Origin: Nannocystis pusilla
Lineage (GTDB): Bacteria > Myxococcota_A > Polyangia > Nannocystales > Nannocystaceae
Direction of reading: 5' to 3'
Assembly (NCBI RefSeq): GCF_026626665.1
Contig: NZ_JAPNKE010000002.1
Span: 8,638,001 to 8,702,000 of the forward strand
DNA: 64,000 nucleotides
Shown here: piece by piece, positions 1 through 7,018 of the stretch
Numbering within the stretch: position 1 is the first letter of the stretch
Layout of the letters: every line of letters begins with the position of its first letter
Program-made: the position numbers and the translations under genes
The notes under the pieces: generated by a model
Databases searched by the model: none
Told to the model about the DNA's origin: nothing
Seen by the model: only the letters and a program-made list of their open reading frames with translations

Positions 1-448
1 ATGTCTCGAGGTGCAGGTGCTGCGCGGCGAGAGCGTCGCGGGCGGCCGGCAGCTGGGTGATGAAGGCGCGCGGGTCGTCGAGGGCCGCCAGCACGGCCGC
101 GGGCGCGAGGCCCAGGCGGGTGAGCGCGAGCGCGTGCTCGACGAGGCCGGCGCCGGCCCGACGCAGGGTCAGGAGGAGGGTGAGCTCCTTGAAGACGGCG
201 GGCAGCGGGCACTCGAGATAGGCGTGTCTGGCGGCGTGCCACAGGTCGGCGAGGGTGTCCGGACAGGCGAAGGCCGGCTCGAAGAACGCCGGCAGGTAGC
301 CGAAACGCTGCTCGATCTGCGCGCGCAGGGCGGCCAGGCGGCCTCCGGCCCCGACCTCCCCCTGGGGTTCGAGCCCGCTCTCGGCGGGCGGTCCGGCATG
401 TGCGTGGGCGTCCGTGATCGCAGCTCTCCGCGGGGAAAACCCCGCCAA
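1..448 (-). CDS. AhpD-like N-terminal domain of a probable sensor protein (partial, runs off the left edge)
   Basis: The minus strand is open from 448 to the window edge with strongly G/C-biased third positions, so it is coding. The protein contains RFGYLPAFFEPAF, then a helix with CPLPAVFKELTLLL and LVEHALALTRLGL. This pattern resembles the degenerate AhpD/CMD-like domain found at the N-terminus of some PAS/histidine-kinase sensors, but the CxxC redox pair of true AhpD is absent. A response regulator follows upstream of it on the same strand, which fits a two-component role. No ATG or GTG is in frame; TTG at 448 is my best start and is uncertain. The rest of the gene lies outside the window, so the kinase part is inference. 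Confidence 0.5.
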   Translation of the reverse strand, partial: MAGFSPRRAAITDAHAHAGPPAESGLEPQGEVGAGGRLAALRAQIEQRFGYLPAFFEPAFACPDTLADLWHAARHAYLECPLPAVFKELTLLLTLRRAGAGLVEHALALTRLGLAPAAVLAALDDPRAFITQLPAARDALAAQHLHLET

Positions 449-725
449 AAGAGCGTTACAGGGGCCCGCGAGGGGTGTCAATTGCAGGACGCGTGAGGAG
501 GCGGTCCGGACGCGGTTCTATCGCGGTTTTCCGGCCCCTCCGGCGCGATTTTCCGGGAGATCGGCGCTCGGACGGACGCACAGGTCCGCGGACGGGTGAC
601 CGCGGCGCGCCCGATGACATGGCGGAAAGGACAGACGCGAACGCGCCGTCGGTCGGGCCTGCGAGCCGGCATCGCAAGAGCCGGCGAGGCGGCGACGGAC
701 GACGCTGCGTCCGCAGAGTCGGTGA

Positions 726-1133
726 TCAGCCGGCCCGGCTATCGCTGGGATCGCCGGCGCCGCCCTCAGGGTCGGGCACGAAGCGGTTGATCTTGGAGAG
801 CAGCCGCCGCAGGTCGATCGGCTTGGTGTCGTAATCGTCGCAGCCGGCCTCGAGGGCCTTCTCGCGGTCGCCGGACATGGCGTGCGCGGTGAGGGCGATG
901 ACGGGGATATTCGCGGTCGCCTCGTGCTCCTTCAACACCCGCGTGGCGTACCAACCGTCCATGTCGGGGAGGCTCAAGTCCATCAGCACGATGTCGGGCT
1001 TCTCCTTCTTCACCATGGCGACGCCCTCGCCGCCGTCGACGGCGACGAGCACCTCGTAGCCCTTGCGACGCAGTCGCCTCGAGAGCATGTCCCGGCTGAG
1101 TTCGTTGTCCTCGACGATCAAGACCTTGGGCAT
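726..1133 (-). CDS. CheY-like single-domain response regulator
   Basis: A 135-residue stand-alone receiver domain. The acidic pair E8/D9 in VLIVEDNE, the phospho-acceptor D52 in LMDLSLPDMDG, T82 in ALTAHAMSGD and K104 in YDTKPID are all present, so it should be phosphorylatable. There is no output domain; such proteins act by protein-protein contact in phosphorelays. ATG at 1133 is preceded by AGGATGGA at a reasonable distance; an ATG four codons upstream (1145) is the alternative. It is transcribed toward the AhpD-like sensor gene, a plausible partner. The family call is firm; the partner and output are unknown. Confidence 0.9.
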   Translation of the reverse strand: MPKVLIVEDNELSRDMLSRRLRRKGYEVLVAVDGGEGVAMVKKEKPDIVLMDLSLPDMDGWYATRVLKEHEATANIPVIALTAHAMSGDREKALEAGCDDYDTKPIDLRRLLSKINRFVPDPEGGAGDPSDSRAG

Positions 1134-1246
1134 AACCGGGTCCATCCTAACACCAGCGGCCGGCGAAGGGCGACCGCGCGACGCGCCGGGCGACTGCGCG
1201 CCGCCAAGCTCGCGTCTGGTAAGCCCGTGTACGGCGGCGCGCCCGT

Positions 1247-2077
1247 TCAGGTCAGGATGAACTGTCCGTCGGCCTCGCGGCGGACCCGGCCCTCGCCCTC
1301 GAGCTTGCGCAGGTGGGCGTCCAGGGACCGCTCGGCCAGCCACCAGATCTCCCGCGGGGTGTCGCCGTAGGCGCCGGCGAGCAGCTCGGGCATCCGCGTG
1401 GCGCCGGCGTTCAGGGCGGCGAGCACCCGGCCCTCGCGCTGTCTGCGATGGGTGATGTAGCGCTCGAGGCACTCCTGCGGCGCCGTGATCACGGGCCCGT
1501 GGGAGGGGACGAGGGCCGTCGGTCGCGCCGCCCCCAGGCGGGCGAGCGAATCGAGGTACGCCGACATGTCTCCCCCGTCGGCAGGGTCGATGAGGATCGT
1601 CCCGATGCCGGCGACGAGGTCGCCGGCGTAGGCGATCCCGGTCCGCTCCTCGCAATAGACGAGGTGGCCCGGCGCGTGGCCCGGCGTGAACAGGGCTCGA
1701 AGGACATATCCGTCGTCCAGCTCGAGCCGGTCGCCGTCGGCCAGGGCCACGTCGACCGGGAAATCCACGCGGGCCGCGGTGAGCGAGTGGGCGTAGATCG
1801 GCGCGCCCCACCGCTGCGCGAGCTCGAACGCGTAGCCGATGTGATCGCCGTGGTGGTGGGTGACGAGCACGGCGACGATCTCCGCGCCCACGCCGGCTCG
1901 CTCCGTGAGCAACGCATCGAGCGCGGCCCGCTCAGTCGCAAACGGCGTGGCCGGCTCGATGACCGCGAGGCGCCGCGTGCCGACGATCAAAGTATTGGTC
2001 GCAGTCGCCGGCGGCAGCGTCGGCGTCTCGTACGGGACCCGCCAAACGCCGGGGTCCAGGACTTCAGGCTCGGCCAT
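1247..2077 (-). CDS. MBL-fold metallo-hydrolase, LACTB2-like
   Basis: 276 residues. The metal-binding signature THHHGDHIG, then TPGHAPGH and AGDLVAG, identify the metallo-beta-lactamase fold with a dinuclear zinc site. After the fold, a C-terminal region of about 80 residues ends in LRKLEGEGRVRRE, which looks like the winged-helix tail of LACTB2-type proteins. Members include ribonucleases and thioesterases, so the substrate cannot be assigned. ATG at 2077 is chosen because the upstream 12 codons are poorly conserved-looking and a TACACT hexamer lies 8 bases before this ATG. It is divergent from bpt. An ACATGTCT sequence at 1564 is a weak match to the window's palindromic repeat. Confidence 0.85.
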   Translation of the reverse strand: MAEPEVLDPGVWRVPYETPTLPPATATNTLIVGTRRLAVIEPATPFATERAALDALLTERAGVGAEIVAVLVTHHHGDHIGYAFELAQRWGAPIYAHSLTAARVDFPVDVALADGDRLELDDGYVLRALFTPGHAPGHLVYCEERTGIAYAGDLVAGIGTILIDPADGGDMSAYLDSLARLGAARPTALVPSHGPVITAPQECLERYITHRRQREGRVLAALNAGATRMPELLAGAYGDTPREIWWLAERSLDAHLRKLEGEGRVRREADGQFILT

Positions 2078-2085
2078 GACACGCG

Positions 2086-2091
2086 AGTGTA
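2086..2091 (-). promoter_or_regulatory. candidate -10 hexamer for the MBL-fold gene
   Basis: TACACT on the minus strand ends 8 bases before the ATG at 2077. No Shine-Dalgarno sequence fits in between, so the transcript may be leaderless or nearly so. No clear -35 element is seen. Confidence 0.35.
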
Positions 2092-2146
2092 GTGCCCAGT
2101 CCGCCCAGTACAAACCGATGGCGCGCCTCGCGGCGGCGAGGACCCG

Positions 2147-2152
2147 TATACT
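2147..2152 (+). promoter_or_regulatory. candidate -10 hexamer of bpt, leaderless arrangement
   Basis: TATACT is separated from the bpt start codon at 2158 by only 5 bases, which would place transcription initiation at the start codon. No ribosome binding site is present. The -35 region is not recognisable. Confidence 0.45.
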
Positions 2153-2157
2153 GACCG

Positions 2158-2931
2158 ATGATGCGCTGGCGCCCCCGCTTGCTCGCGGCCGACCCGCCCG
2201 AGCTGCTGGTATACGACGAGGCGACCGTCTGCCCCTATCTCCAGGGGCGCGACGCTCGAATGCCGCTCCGCGTGCCGACGCGGATGCTCACCCCGCAAGA
2301 GTTCGCCGAGCGCCTGCGGGTGGGCGACCGCCGCCAGGGCGTCCTGCTGTACCGCACCTCCTGCCCGACCTGCCAGGCCTGCGAGCCCATCCGCATCGAC
2401 GTCGACCGCTTCGTGGCCGACAAGACCCAGCGCCGCGTGTACCGTCGCGGCCTCGGCCGCATCGACGTCGAGATCGGTCCGCCCGAGCTCACCCCCGAGA
2501 AGGTCGCGCTCTACAACCGCCACAAGGCCGAGCGCGACCTCAACGCCGACGGCCACGACATCGACGAGGTCGGCTACCGCGCCTTCCTCGTCGACACCTG
2601 CTGCGAGTCGTTCGAGCTCCGCTACCGCGTCGACGGCCGCCTGATCGGCGTCGCCGTCGTCGACCGCGCCGAGGACGCCCTGTCCGCCGTCTACTTCTAC
2701 TTCGACCCCGACTTCGAGCCGCTGTCCCCCGGCGTGTTCTCGATCATGAAACAGCTCGAGCTGTGCCGCGCCTGGGGCCTCCGCTACCTGTACCTCGGCC
2801 TGTACATCCGCGAGTGCCCGTCGATGGCCTACAAGGCCCGCTACCTGCCCCACGAGCGCCGGATCGCCGGCCGCTGGCGCCGCTTCGAGCGCGTCGGCGC
2901 GGCCGTCGAGGCAGTGTCCGAAGAGACATGA
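2158..2931 (+). CDS. bpt: aspartate/glutamate leucyltransferase (Bpt)
   Basis: 257 residues, the usual length for Bpt/Ate1-type aminoacyl-tRNA-protein transferases. It moves leucine (or arginine in Ate1) from charged tRNA to the N-terminal residue of proteins for N-end-rule degradation in the cytoplasm. Visible marks are CPYLQGRDARMPLR near the N-terminus, the cysteine cluster SCPTCQACEPIRI, then FYFDPDFEPLSPGVFSI, LYLGLYIRECPSMAYKARY and the P-H-E-R tail. Two consecutive ATGs at 2158/2161 could start it. The last codons and the stop (VSEET-stop) are made by a copy of the dispersed repeat, TGTCCGAAGAGACATGA, so the C-terminus looks replaced by the repeat. Confidence 0.92.
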   Translation: MMRWRPRLLAADPPELLVYDEATVCPYLQGRDARMPLRVPTRMLTPQEFAERLRVGDRRQGVLLYRTSCPTCQACEPIRIDVDRFVADKTQRRVYRRGLGRIDVEIGPPELTPEKVALYNRHKAERDLNADGHDIDEVGYRAFLVDTCCESFELRYRVDGRLIGVAVVDRAEDALSAVYFYFDPDFEPLSPGVFSIMKQLELCRAWGLRYLYLGLYIRECPSMAYKARYLPHERRIAGRWRRFERVGAAVEAVSEET

Positions 2932-2945
2932 CGCAAGAGACAGGC
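2919..2945. repeat. dispersed CATGTCC-type repeat forming the end of bpt
   Basis: Contains TGTCCGAAGAGACATGA followed by AAGAGACAGG. It matches the GAAGAG variant seen at 13026, 46876 and 63601 and supplies the final codons and TGA of bpt. Confidence 0.6.
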
Positions 2946-3265
2946 GTAGCGCCGCGCTCGCCTCGCCCGAGCGCTCGCCTCGCCGCTCCGAACCCCTGAT
3001 GGTCCTCGGCCGCGCGTCGGCCGAGCCTCGCGCTCGAGTGCCCCGACTGCGAGGGCTCGCAATCGGCCGACCGTGAGGGGATGCCCTTCGGCCTGCGCAT
3101 CCGCGCTAGCCCCGCGGCGCTCGCCCGGTTGCCGCTCGCGGCCGCCGCTCGGCCGATTCCGGCCGGCCGCGCCTCGGCCGCGAAGTCATGCGCATTTTAA
3201 TAACTGGTATGACCAGTTGACCATCGAATCTCGGCATGACATGCTGAGCGCATCAGGCACCGCTC
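2932..3265. other. intergenic region upstream of the FadR-type gene
   Basis: About 330 bases without a gene. It starts with the tail of a dispersed repeat, continues as GC-rich sequence with no coding signal, and ends with an A/T-richer promoter zone holding the 17-base operator at 3202-3218 and a TTGACC hexamer at 3217-3222 that could serve as a -35 element. Confidence 0.6.
3202..3218. promoter_or_regulatory. FadR-type operator upstream of the GntR regulator
   Basis: AACTGGTATGACCAGTT is a perfect 7-base inverted repeat around ATG. It fits the known Escherichia coli FadR consensus AnCTGGTCnGACCnGnT closely. It overlaps a TTGACC hexamer and lies 48 bases before the regulator start, so autoregulation of the regulator-hydroxylase pair is the likely role. 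Confidence 0.75.
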
Positions 3266-4039
3266 ATGCGCCTCAAGCCCGTTGCCCGAAAGTCCCTGTC
3301 CGACGCTGTGTTCGAGCAGCTATCCCAGGAGATCGTGCATGGCCGCATGCGCCCCGGCACTCCGCTGCCGAGCGAGCGCGCGCTGTGCGACGTTCTGCGG
3401 GTCAACCGAGGGGCGGTGCGTGAGGCGCTCAAGCGGTTGTCGCAGGCCGGGCTGATCGCGATCCAGCACGGCGGTGGCACGCGGGTGCTCGATTTCAAGC
3501 AGACCGCCAGCCTCGACCTCCTCAATCGCCTCCTCTTTCACCACGACGGCACGGTCGACCTCCGCGTCGCGCGCAGCGTGATGGAGATGCGCGCCGCGAT
3601 GGCGCCCGACATCGCCCGCCTGGCCGCGCTGCGCCGCAGCCCCGGCCAGGTGTTGCAGCTCGACGAGATGGTCGCCGCCATGGCCGCGCAGGAGCAGGAT
3701 CTGCTCGCGCTCCAGGTCCTCGCGCTGCAGTTCTGGGACCTGCTCACGGTCTGCAGCGAGAACATCGCCTACCAGCTCGCCTTCAACGGCCTGCGCCACA
3801 GCTACGAGGGCATGCGCGAGGCCCTGGTCGAGGTCATGAGCGAGGAGCTGCGCGACCTCGCGGCCTACCGCCGGATCGCCGACGCGGTGCGCCGCAAGGA
3901 CGGCGAGGGCGCCGGCCAGAGCGCCCAGGCGCTGATGCAGCACGGCTCGCGCGGCATCTTGCAGCTGCTCGCGGCGCTCGAGAGCTCCACTGACGATCAG
4001 GCAGCCAACGGAGAGGAGGACGACGATGACGAGCAATGA
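3266..4039 (+). CDS. FadR/GntR-family transcriptional regulator
   Basis: 257 residues. Residues 1-75 form a GntR winged helix (LSDAVFEQLSQEIVHGRMRPG, LPSERALCDVLRVNRGAVREAL, then IQHGGGTRV), followed by an all-helical FCD/FadR-like effector domain and an acidic tail EEDDDDEQ. Upstream sits a FadR-like operator, which strongly suggests a fatty-acyl or related ligand. The gene overlaps the downstream hydroxylase by 14 bases, so the two are one operon. ATG at 3266 is used; there is no strong ribosome binding site. It is probably the regulator of lipid hydroxylation; the ligand is inferred only from the operator and neighbour. Confidence 0.85.
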   Translation: MRLKPVARKSLSDAVFEQLSQEIVHGRMRPGTPLPSERALCDVLRVNRGAVREALKRLSQAGLIAIQHGGGTRVLDFKQTASLDLLNRLLFHHDGTVDLRVARSVMEMRAAMAPDIARLAALRRSPGQVLQLDEMVAAMAAQEQDLLALQVLALQFWDLLTVCSENIAYQLAFNGLRHSYEGMREALVEVMSEELRDLAAYRRIADAVRRKDGEGAGQSAQALMQHGSRGILQLLAALESSTDDQAANGEEDDDDEQ

Positions 4040-4715
4040 GCACGATCCAATGGGCGGCAAGAACCCCACGCTGGGCCAGGCCGCGCGCGCCTTCTTCACC
4101 TTTCACAGCCCGCGGATCTTCGCCGTCATGTGGCCGCTGCTGGTCGCCACGCGTATCGCCGTCGGCGACTTCGGCTGGGCCGACTTACTCGTCGTCCCGA
4201 TCCTCCTCGCGGCCCAGCCCTTCGTCGAGTGGCTGATCCACGTCTACATCCTCCACTTCAAGCCGACCACGGTGTGGGGCCGCAAGTTCGACCTGCAGAT
4301 CGCCAAGTTCCACCGCGCCCATCACCGCGACCCGTGGCGGCTCGAGCTGGTCTTCATCCCCCGACGCGCCGGCTGGCTCGGCCTGGCGATGTTCTCCGCC
4401 GTGTGGTTCATGCTCGCGCCCACGCCGCAGATGGCCCTCACCGGCGTCGTCGGCAGCGTGACGATGGCCTTCCTCTACGAGTGGACGCACTACCTCACGC
4501 ACACCGGCTACAAGCCCCAGGGCGAGTTCTATCGCCGGATCTGGCGCTACCACCGCCTGCACCACTTCAAGAACGAGCACTACTGGCAGGGCGTCACCAC
4601 CCACCTCGGCGACCGGATCCTCGGCACCATGCCCGACCACACCGCGGTCCCCAACTCGCCCACCTGCCGCACGCTTGGGATCGAGGCGCCGACCGACCTG
4701 CCCGGCCCGCCGTGA
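4026..4715 (+). CDS. fatty acid hydroxylase / sterol desaturase superfamily membrane protein
   Basis: 229 residues. Histidine boxes HRAHHRDPW (near residue 98), WTHYLTH and YHRLHHFKNEHYW are those of the di-iron fatty acid hydroxylase superfamily, which oxidises membrane-embedded lipids. Hydrophobic stretches around residues 33-50, 55-70 and 115-150 fit 3-4 membrane spans. GGAGAGGAGGACGACG precedes the ATG at 4026 and gives a strong ribosome binding site inside the upstream regulator gene. Co-transcription with a FadR-type regulator points to acyl-chain hydroxylation. The exact substrate cannot be told. Confidence 0.88.
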   Translation: MTSNEHDPMGGKNPTLGQAARAFFTFHSPRIFAVMWPLLVATRIAVGDFGWADLLVVPILLAAQPFVEWLIHVYILHFKPTTVWGRKFDLQIAKFHRAHHRDPWRLELVFIPRRAGWLGLAMFSAVWFMLAPTPQMALTGVVGSVTMAFLYEWTHYLTHTGYKPQGEFYRRIWRYHRLHHFKNEHYWQGVTTHLGDRILGTMPDHTAVPNSPTCRTLGIEAPTDLPGPP

Positions 4716-4718
4716 TCG

Positions 4719-4738
4719 ACATGTCCTTCGGGACAGCC
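4719..4738. terminator. palindromic repeat with TTCG loop, likely terminator of the regulator-hydroxylase operon
   Basis: ACATGTCC-TTCG-GGACAGCC: seven of eight stem positions can pair or nearly pair around a UUCG tetraloop. It sits 3 bases after the hydroxylase stop. Bases 4721-4738 recur exactly at 39688-39705. Confidence 0.6.
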
Positions 4739-4764
4739 GCGACCTCTTGCCCTCGGGCGCGCCC

Positions 4765-5466
4765 GTGAGGCACCCTCGCGGCGTGTCGCGTCTGTCGCCC
4801 GGGGTCCACTGGTTCTCGCCCACGCTGCCGATCCACGTCTTCGACGCCGCCGAGCCGGGCCCGGTCGCGCTGATCCAGGCCGGCATCCACGGCGACGAGA
4901 TCGCCGGTGTCCACGCGCTGCAGGAGCTGCTGGAGGAGCAGATCCGTCCCGCGCGCGGGCGCCTGATCGTCGTCCCGGTCATGAACCCGCCGGCCTACCG
5001 CGCGCGCCAGCGCTGCGCCCCCGGCGGCCTCGATCTCAACCGCTGCTTCCCCGGCGACGCCGACGCACCCGAGCGCGAGCGCCGGCTGGCCCGCCGCTTC
5101 ATGGACCTCGTGCTGGCCGAGCGGCCGGCGCTGATGGCCACGCTGCACGAGAGCCACAAGCGCTACCACCCCGACGTGAAGCCGTCGTTCGGTCAGACTC
5201 TGGTCTACGGCGTGGAGCCGATGCCCGCGATCATCGGCCGCACGATCGACCGCCTGAACGCGCGGATCGCCGGCGAGGACGAGCGCTGGGCCCCGCAGTA
5301 CTACCCTGTCGCGACGTCGTCCACGGAGGTCATCGTCGACGCCACCGGCTGCGTGGGGATCTGCGTCGAGACATGGATGGGCCTGCCGGAGCCGCGGCGG
5401 ATCGAGCTGCAGCGCCTCGTGGTAGAGCTGCTGCTAGGCGACCTCGGTGTGCGTCCGATGGCCTGA
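4765..5466 (+). CDS. succinylglutamate desuccinylase/aspartoacylase family zinc hydrolase
   Basis: 233 residues from GTG 4765 (GTG 4783 is an alternative). The M14-type metal ligands are visible in AGIHGDEIAG (His, Glu) and in TLHESH (His), with DLNRCFPG as the substrate-binding Asn-Arg motif. These enzymes remove acyl groups from N-acyl amino acids such as N-acetylaspartate or succinylglutamate. There is no arginine-succinyl pathway nearby, so the substrate is open. The reading frame is open further upstream, but that part runs through the palindromic repeat and the preceding gene and is unlikely to be translated. Confidence 0.82.
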   Translation: MRHPRGVSRLSPGVHWFSPTLPIHVFDAAEPGPVALIQAGIHGDEIAGVHALQELLEEQIRPARGRLIVVPVMNPPAYRARQRCAPGGLDLNRCFPGDADAPERERRLARRFMDLVLAERPALMATLHESHKRYHPDVKPSFGQTLVYGVEPMPAIIGRTIDRLNARIAGEDERWAPQYYPVATSSTEVIVDATGCVGICVETWMGLPEPRRIELQRLVVELLLGDLGVRPMA

Positions 5467-5571
5467 AACGCCGCCCCGCGCGCGTTCTGCCCCAGGCGTG
5501 CGTCCCGCTGCCACGGGCCTTGCGCGGGGGAGCCTCACGCCGGTTTTGTCGTGCCTCGCGCGGGTCTGCGG

Positions 5572-5577
5572 TAGATT
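5572..5577 (+). promoter_or_regulatory. candidate -10 hexamer of the HD-domain gene
   Basis: TAGATT lies 7 bases before the GTG at 5585, again without room for a ribosome binding site. A TTGTCG sequence lies about 20 bases further upstream, longer than the ideal spacing. Confidence 0.3.
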
Positions 5578-5584
5578 TTGGCCA

Positions 5585-6172
5585 GTGCTCGAGTCCGCCA
5601 CCGAGACCTTCACCGCCCCGGCCGCCCCCTCGTTACCGACGAGCCCGCTCGCCGCGCACGCGGAGGAGGTCTTCGAGGCCACCAGCCCCTACGACGGCGA
5701 CGGCTTCCGCAACCACTGCCGGCGCCTGTTCCTGTTCACCGAGATGCTGCTCGCGCGCGAAGGCACCCCGCTCGCGCGCGACCTGGCGTATGCGATCGCC
5801 ATGTGCCACGACCTCGGGATCGTCAGCCGCGGCGACACCGGGCGCACCTACCTCGAGCGCAGCCGCAGCCTGTTCGCCCGCGAGATGGCCGGCTTCAAGC
5901 TCTCCGCCGCGCAGGACGTGGTCGACGAGTGCCTGGTCTACAACCACCGCCTGCTGCCGGTGCCGAACCTGTCGCCGCAGGCCGACGCGTTCCGCCGGGC
6001 GGTCCAGATCGAGCACACCCACGGCCTGCTCCGCTTCGGCCTGCCGAAGGCGCCGGTGGCCGCCGTGTTCGCCGCCTACCCGCGCGACAACTTCGACCGC
6101 GTGCTGCTCGACTTCACCTGGCGGACCCTGCGCCACGAGCCGCTGACCCTCGTGAGCGGCATCTTCTTCTGA
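5585..6172 (+). CDS. HD domain-containing protein
   Basis: 195 residues from GTG 5585. RNHCRRLFLFTEMLL supplies the first His, and MCHDLGIV is the paired His-Asp that names the HD superfamily of metal-dependent phosphohydrolases. Further conserved-looking segments are NHRLLPVPNLSPQADAF and IEHTHGLLRFGLPK. Substrates in this superfamily range from nucleotides to lipids, so none is assigned. The start was chosen because codons upstream overlap the previous gene and because of a -10-like hexamer immediately before the GTG. Confidence 0.7.
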   Translation: MLESATETFTAPAAPSLPTSPLAAHAEEVFEATSPYDGDGFRNHCRRLFLFTEMLLAREGTPLARDLAYAIAMCHDLGIVSRGDTGRTYLERSRSLFAREMAGFKLSAAQDVVDECLVYNHRLLPVPNLSPQADAFRRAVQIEHTHGLLRFGLPKAPVAAVFAAYPRDNFDRVLLDFTWRTLRHEPLTLVSGIFF

Positions 6173-6201
6173 GCCCACCCGTGCGGTCCTGGTCGATCGG
6201 T

Positions 6202-6267
6202 CATGTCTCCCGAGACATGGCCCCCGGGACATGCACGATGTACCCTGTACGAGAGGACATGTCATGA
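6202..6267. repeat. cluster of dispersed palindromic repeats before the DUF1244 gene
   Basis: CATGTCT-CCCG-AGACATG at 6202-6219 is a perfect 7-base hairpin. It is followed by CCCCGGGACATG and by GAGAGGACATGTCATG, which provides both the purine-rich ribosome binding site and the start codon of the next gene. Confidence 0.65.
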
Positions 6268-6524
6268 CGAGCGAGCGCCTGACCCCGGAGCAGACCGAGC
6301 AACTCGAGGCGGCCGCGTTCCGCAGCCTGGTCGCGCACCTGCGCGAGCGGACCGACGTGCAGAACATCGACCTGATGAACCTCGCCGGCTTCTGCCGCAA
6401 CTGCCTGTCGCGCTGGTACCAGGAGGCCGCGACCGAGCGGAGCATCCCGCTGACGCAGGACGAGGCGCGCGAGCGCGTCTACGGCATGCCGTACAGCGAG
6501 TGGAAGGCGAAGCACCAGAAATGA
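6264..6524 (+). CDS. DUF1244 family protein
   Basis: 86 residues. NIDLMNLAGFCRNCLSRWY and GMPYSEWKAKHQ are the hallmark blocks of the DUF1244 family of small alpha-helical cytoplasmic proteins of unknown function. Two cysteines (CRNC) are conserved. ATG 6264 follows GAGAGGACAT. Its stop overlaps the start of the next gene by ATGA (6521-6524), so translation is coupled. Function is unknown. Confidence 0.88.
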   Translation: MTSERLTPEQTEQLEAAAFRSLVAHLRERTDVQNIDLMNLAGFCRNCLSRWYQEAATERSIPLTQDEARERVYGMPYSEWKAKHQK

Positions 6525-6946
6525 CGCTGTCGCTCGCATCCCACGAGCTCGAGGTCGCCACCCGCGGGCGCGGCCTCGTCGACGTCACCCCCGAGGTGCA
6601 GGCGTTCGTGCGCGACAGCAAGCTGCGCCACGGCCTCGTCACCGTGTTCATCCACCACACCAGCGCCTCGCTGCTGATCACCGAGAACGCCGACCCCGAG
6701 GTCCACCGCGACCTCGAGCGCCTGTTCCACCGCCTCGCGCCCGACGGCGACCCGCTGTTCCGCCACGACGCCGAAGGCCCCGACGACATGCCCGCCCACG
6801 TCCGCAGCGCGCTGACCCAGACGTCGCTGTCGATCCCCGTGCAGGCCGGCCGCTGCGCCCTCGGCACCTGGCAGGGCATCTACCTGTGGGAGCACCGCCA
6901 CGCGGCCCACCGCCGCCGCCTCACCCTCACCCTCATCGGCTCGTGA
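6521..6946 (+). CDS. YjbQ family (UPF0047) protein
   Basis: 141 residues, the normal length. FIHHTSASLLITENADPEV, the C-terminal-side GTWQGIYLWEHRH and HVRSAL match the YjbQ/UPF0047 family, trimeric beta proteins with a three-histidine-like site and reported thiamin phosphate synthase activity in some members. The start overlaps the DUF1244 stop, and the stop overlaps the ttcA GTG, so three genes form one translationally coupled unit. The physiological role here is not known. Confidence 0.88.
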   Translation: MTLSLASHELEVATRGRGLVDVTPEVQAFVRDSKLRHGLVTVFIHHTSASLLITENADPEVHRDLERLFHRLAPDGDPLFRHDAEGPDDMPAHVRSALTQTSLSIPVQAGRCALGTWQGIYLWEHRHAAHRRRLTLTLIGS

Positions 6947-7018
6947 CCGACTCGACCGACGACAACGCCGCGGCCACGCCCAAGGCGCCTCACCCTCACC
7001 AGCTCATGACCGACTCGT
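6918..7018. repeat. imperfect local duplication around the ttcA start
   Basis: CGCCTCACCCTCACC, CTC(A/G)TGACCGACTCG occurs at 6918-6955 and again at 6986-7018, about 69 bases apart. The second copy carries an in-frame ATG at 7006, so ttcA has two equivalent-looking start contexts (GTG 6943 and ATG 7006). Confidence 0.5.

Noticed and set aside
612..634. GACATGGCGGAAAGGACAG as a repeat copy
   Set aside because: The arms pair poorly and the core differs; too weak to list as a feature.
1085..1092. CATGTCC inside the response regulator gene as a repeat copy
   Set aside because: It lacks a second arm nearby, and the residues (RDMLSRRL) are normal for receiver domains, so chance is likely.
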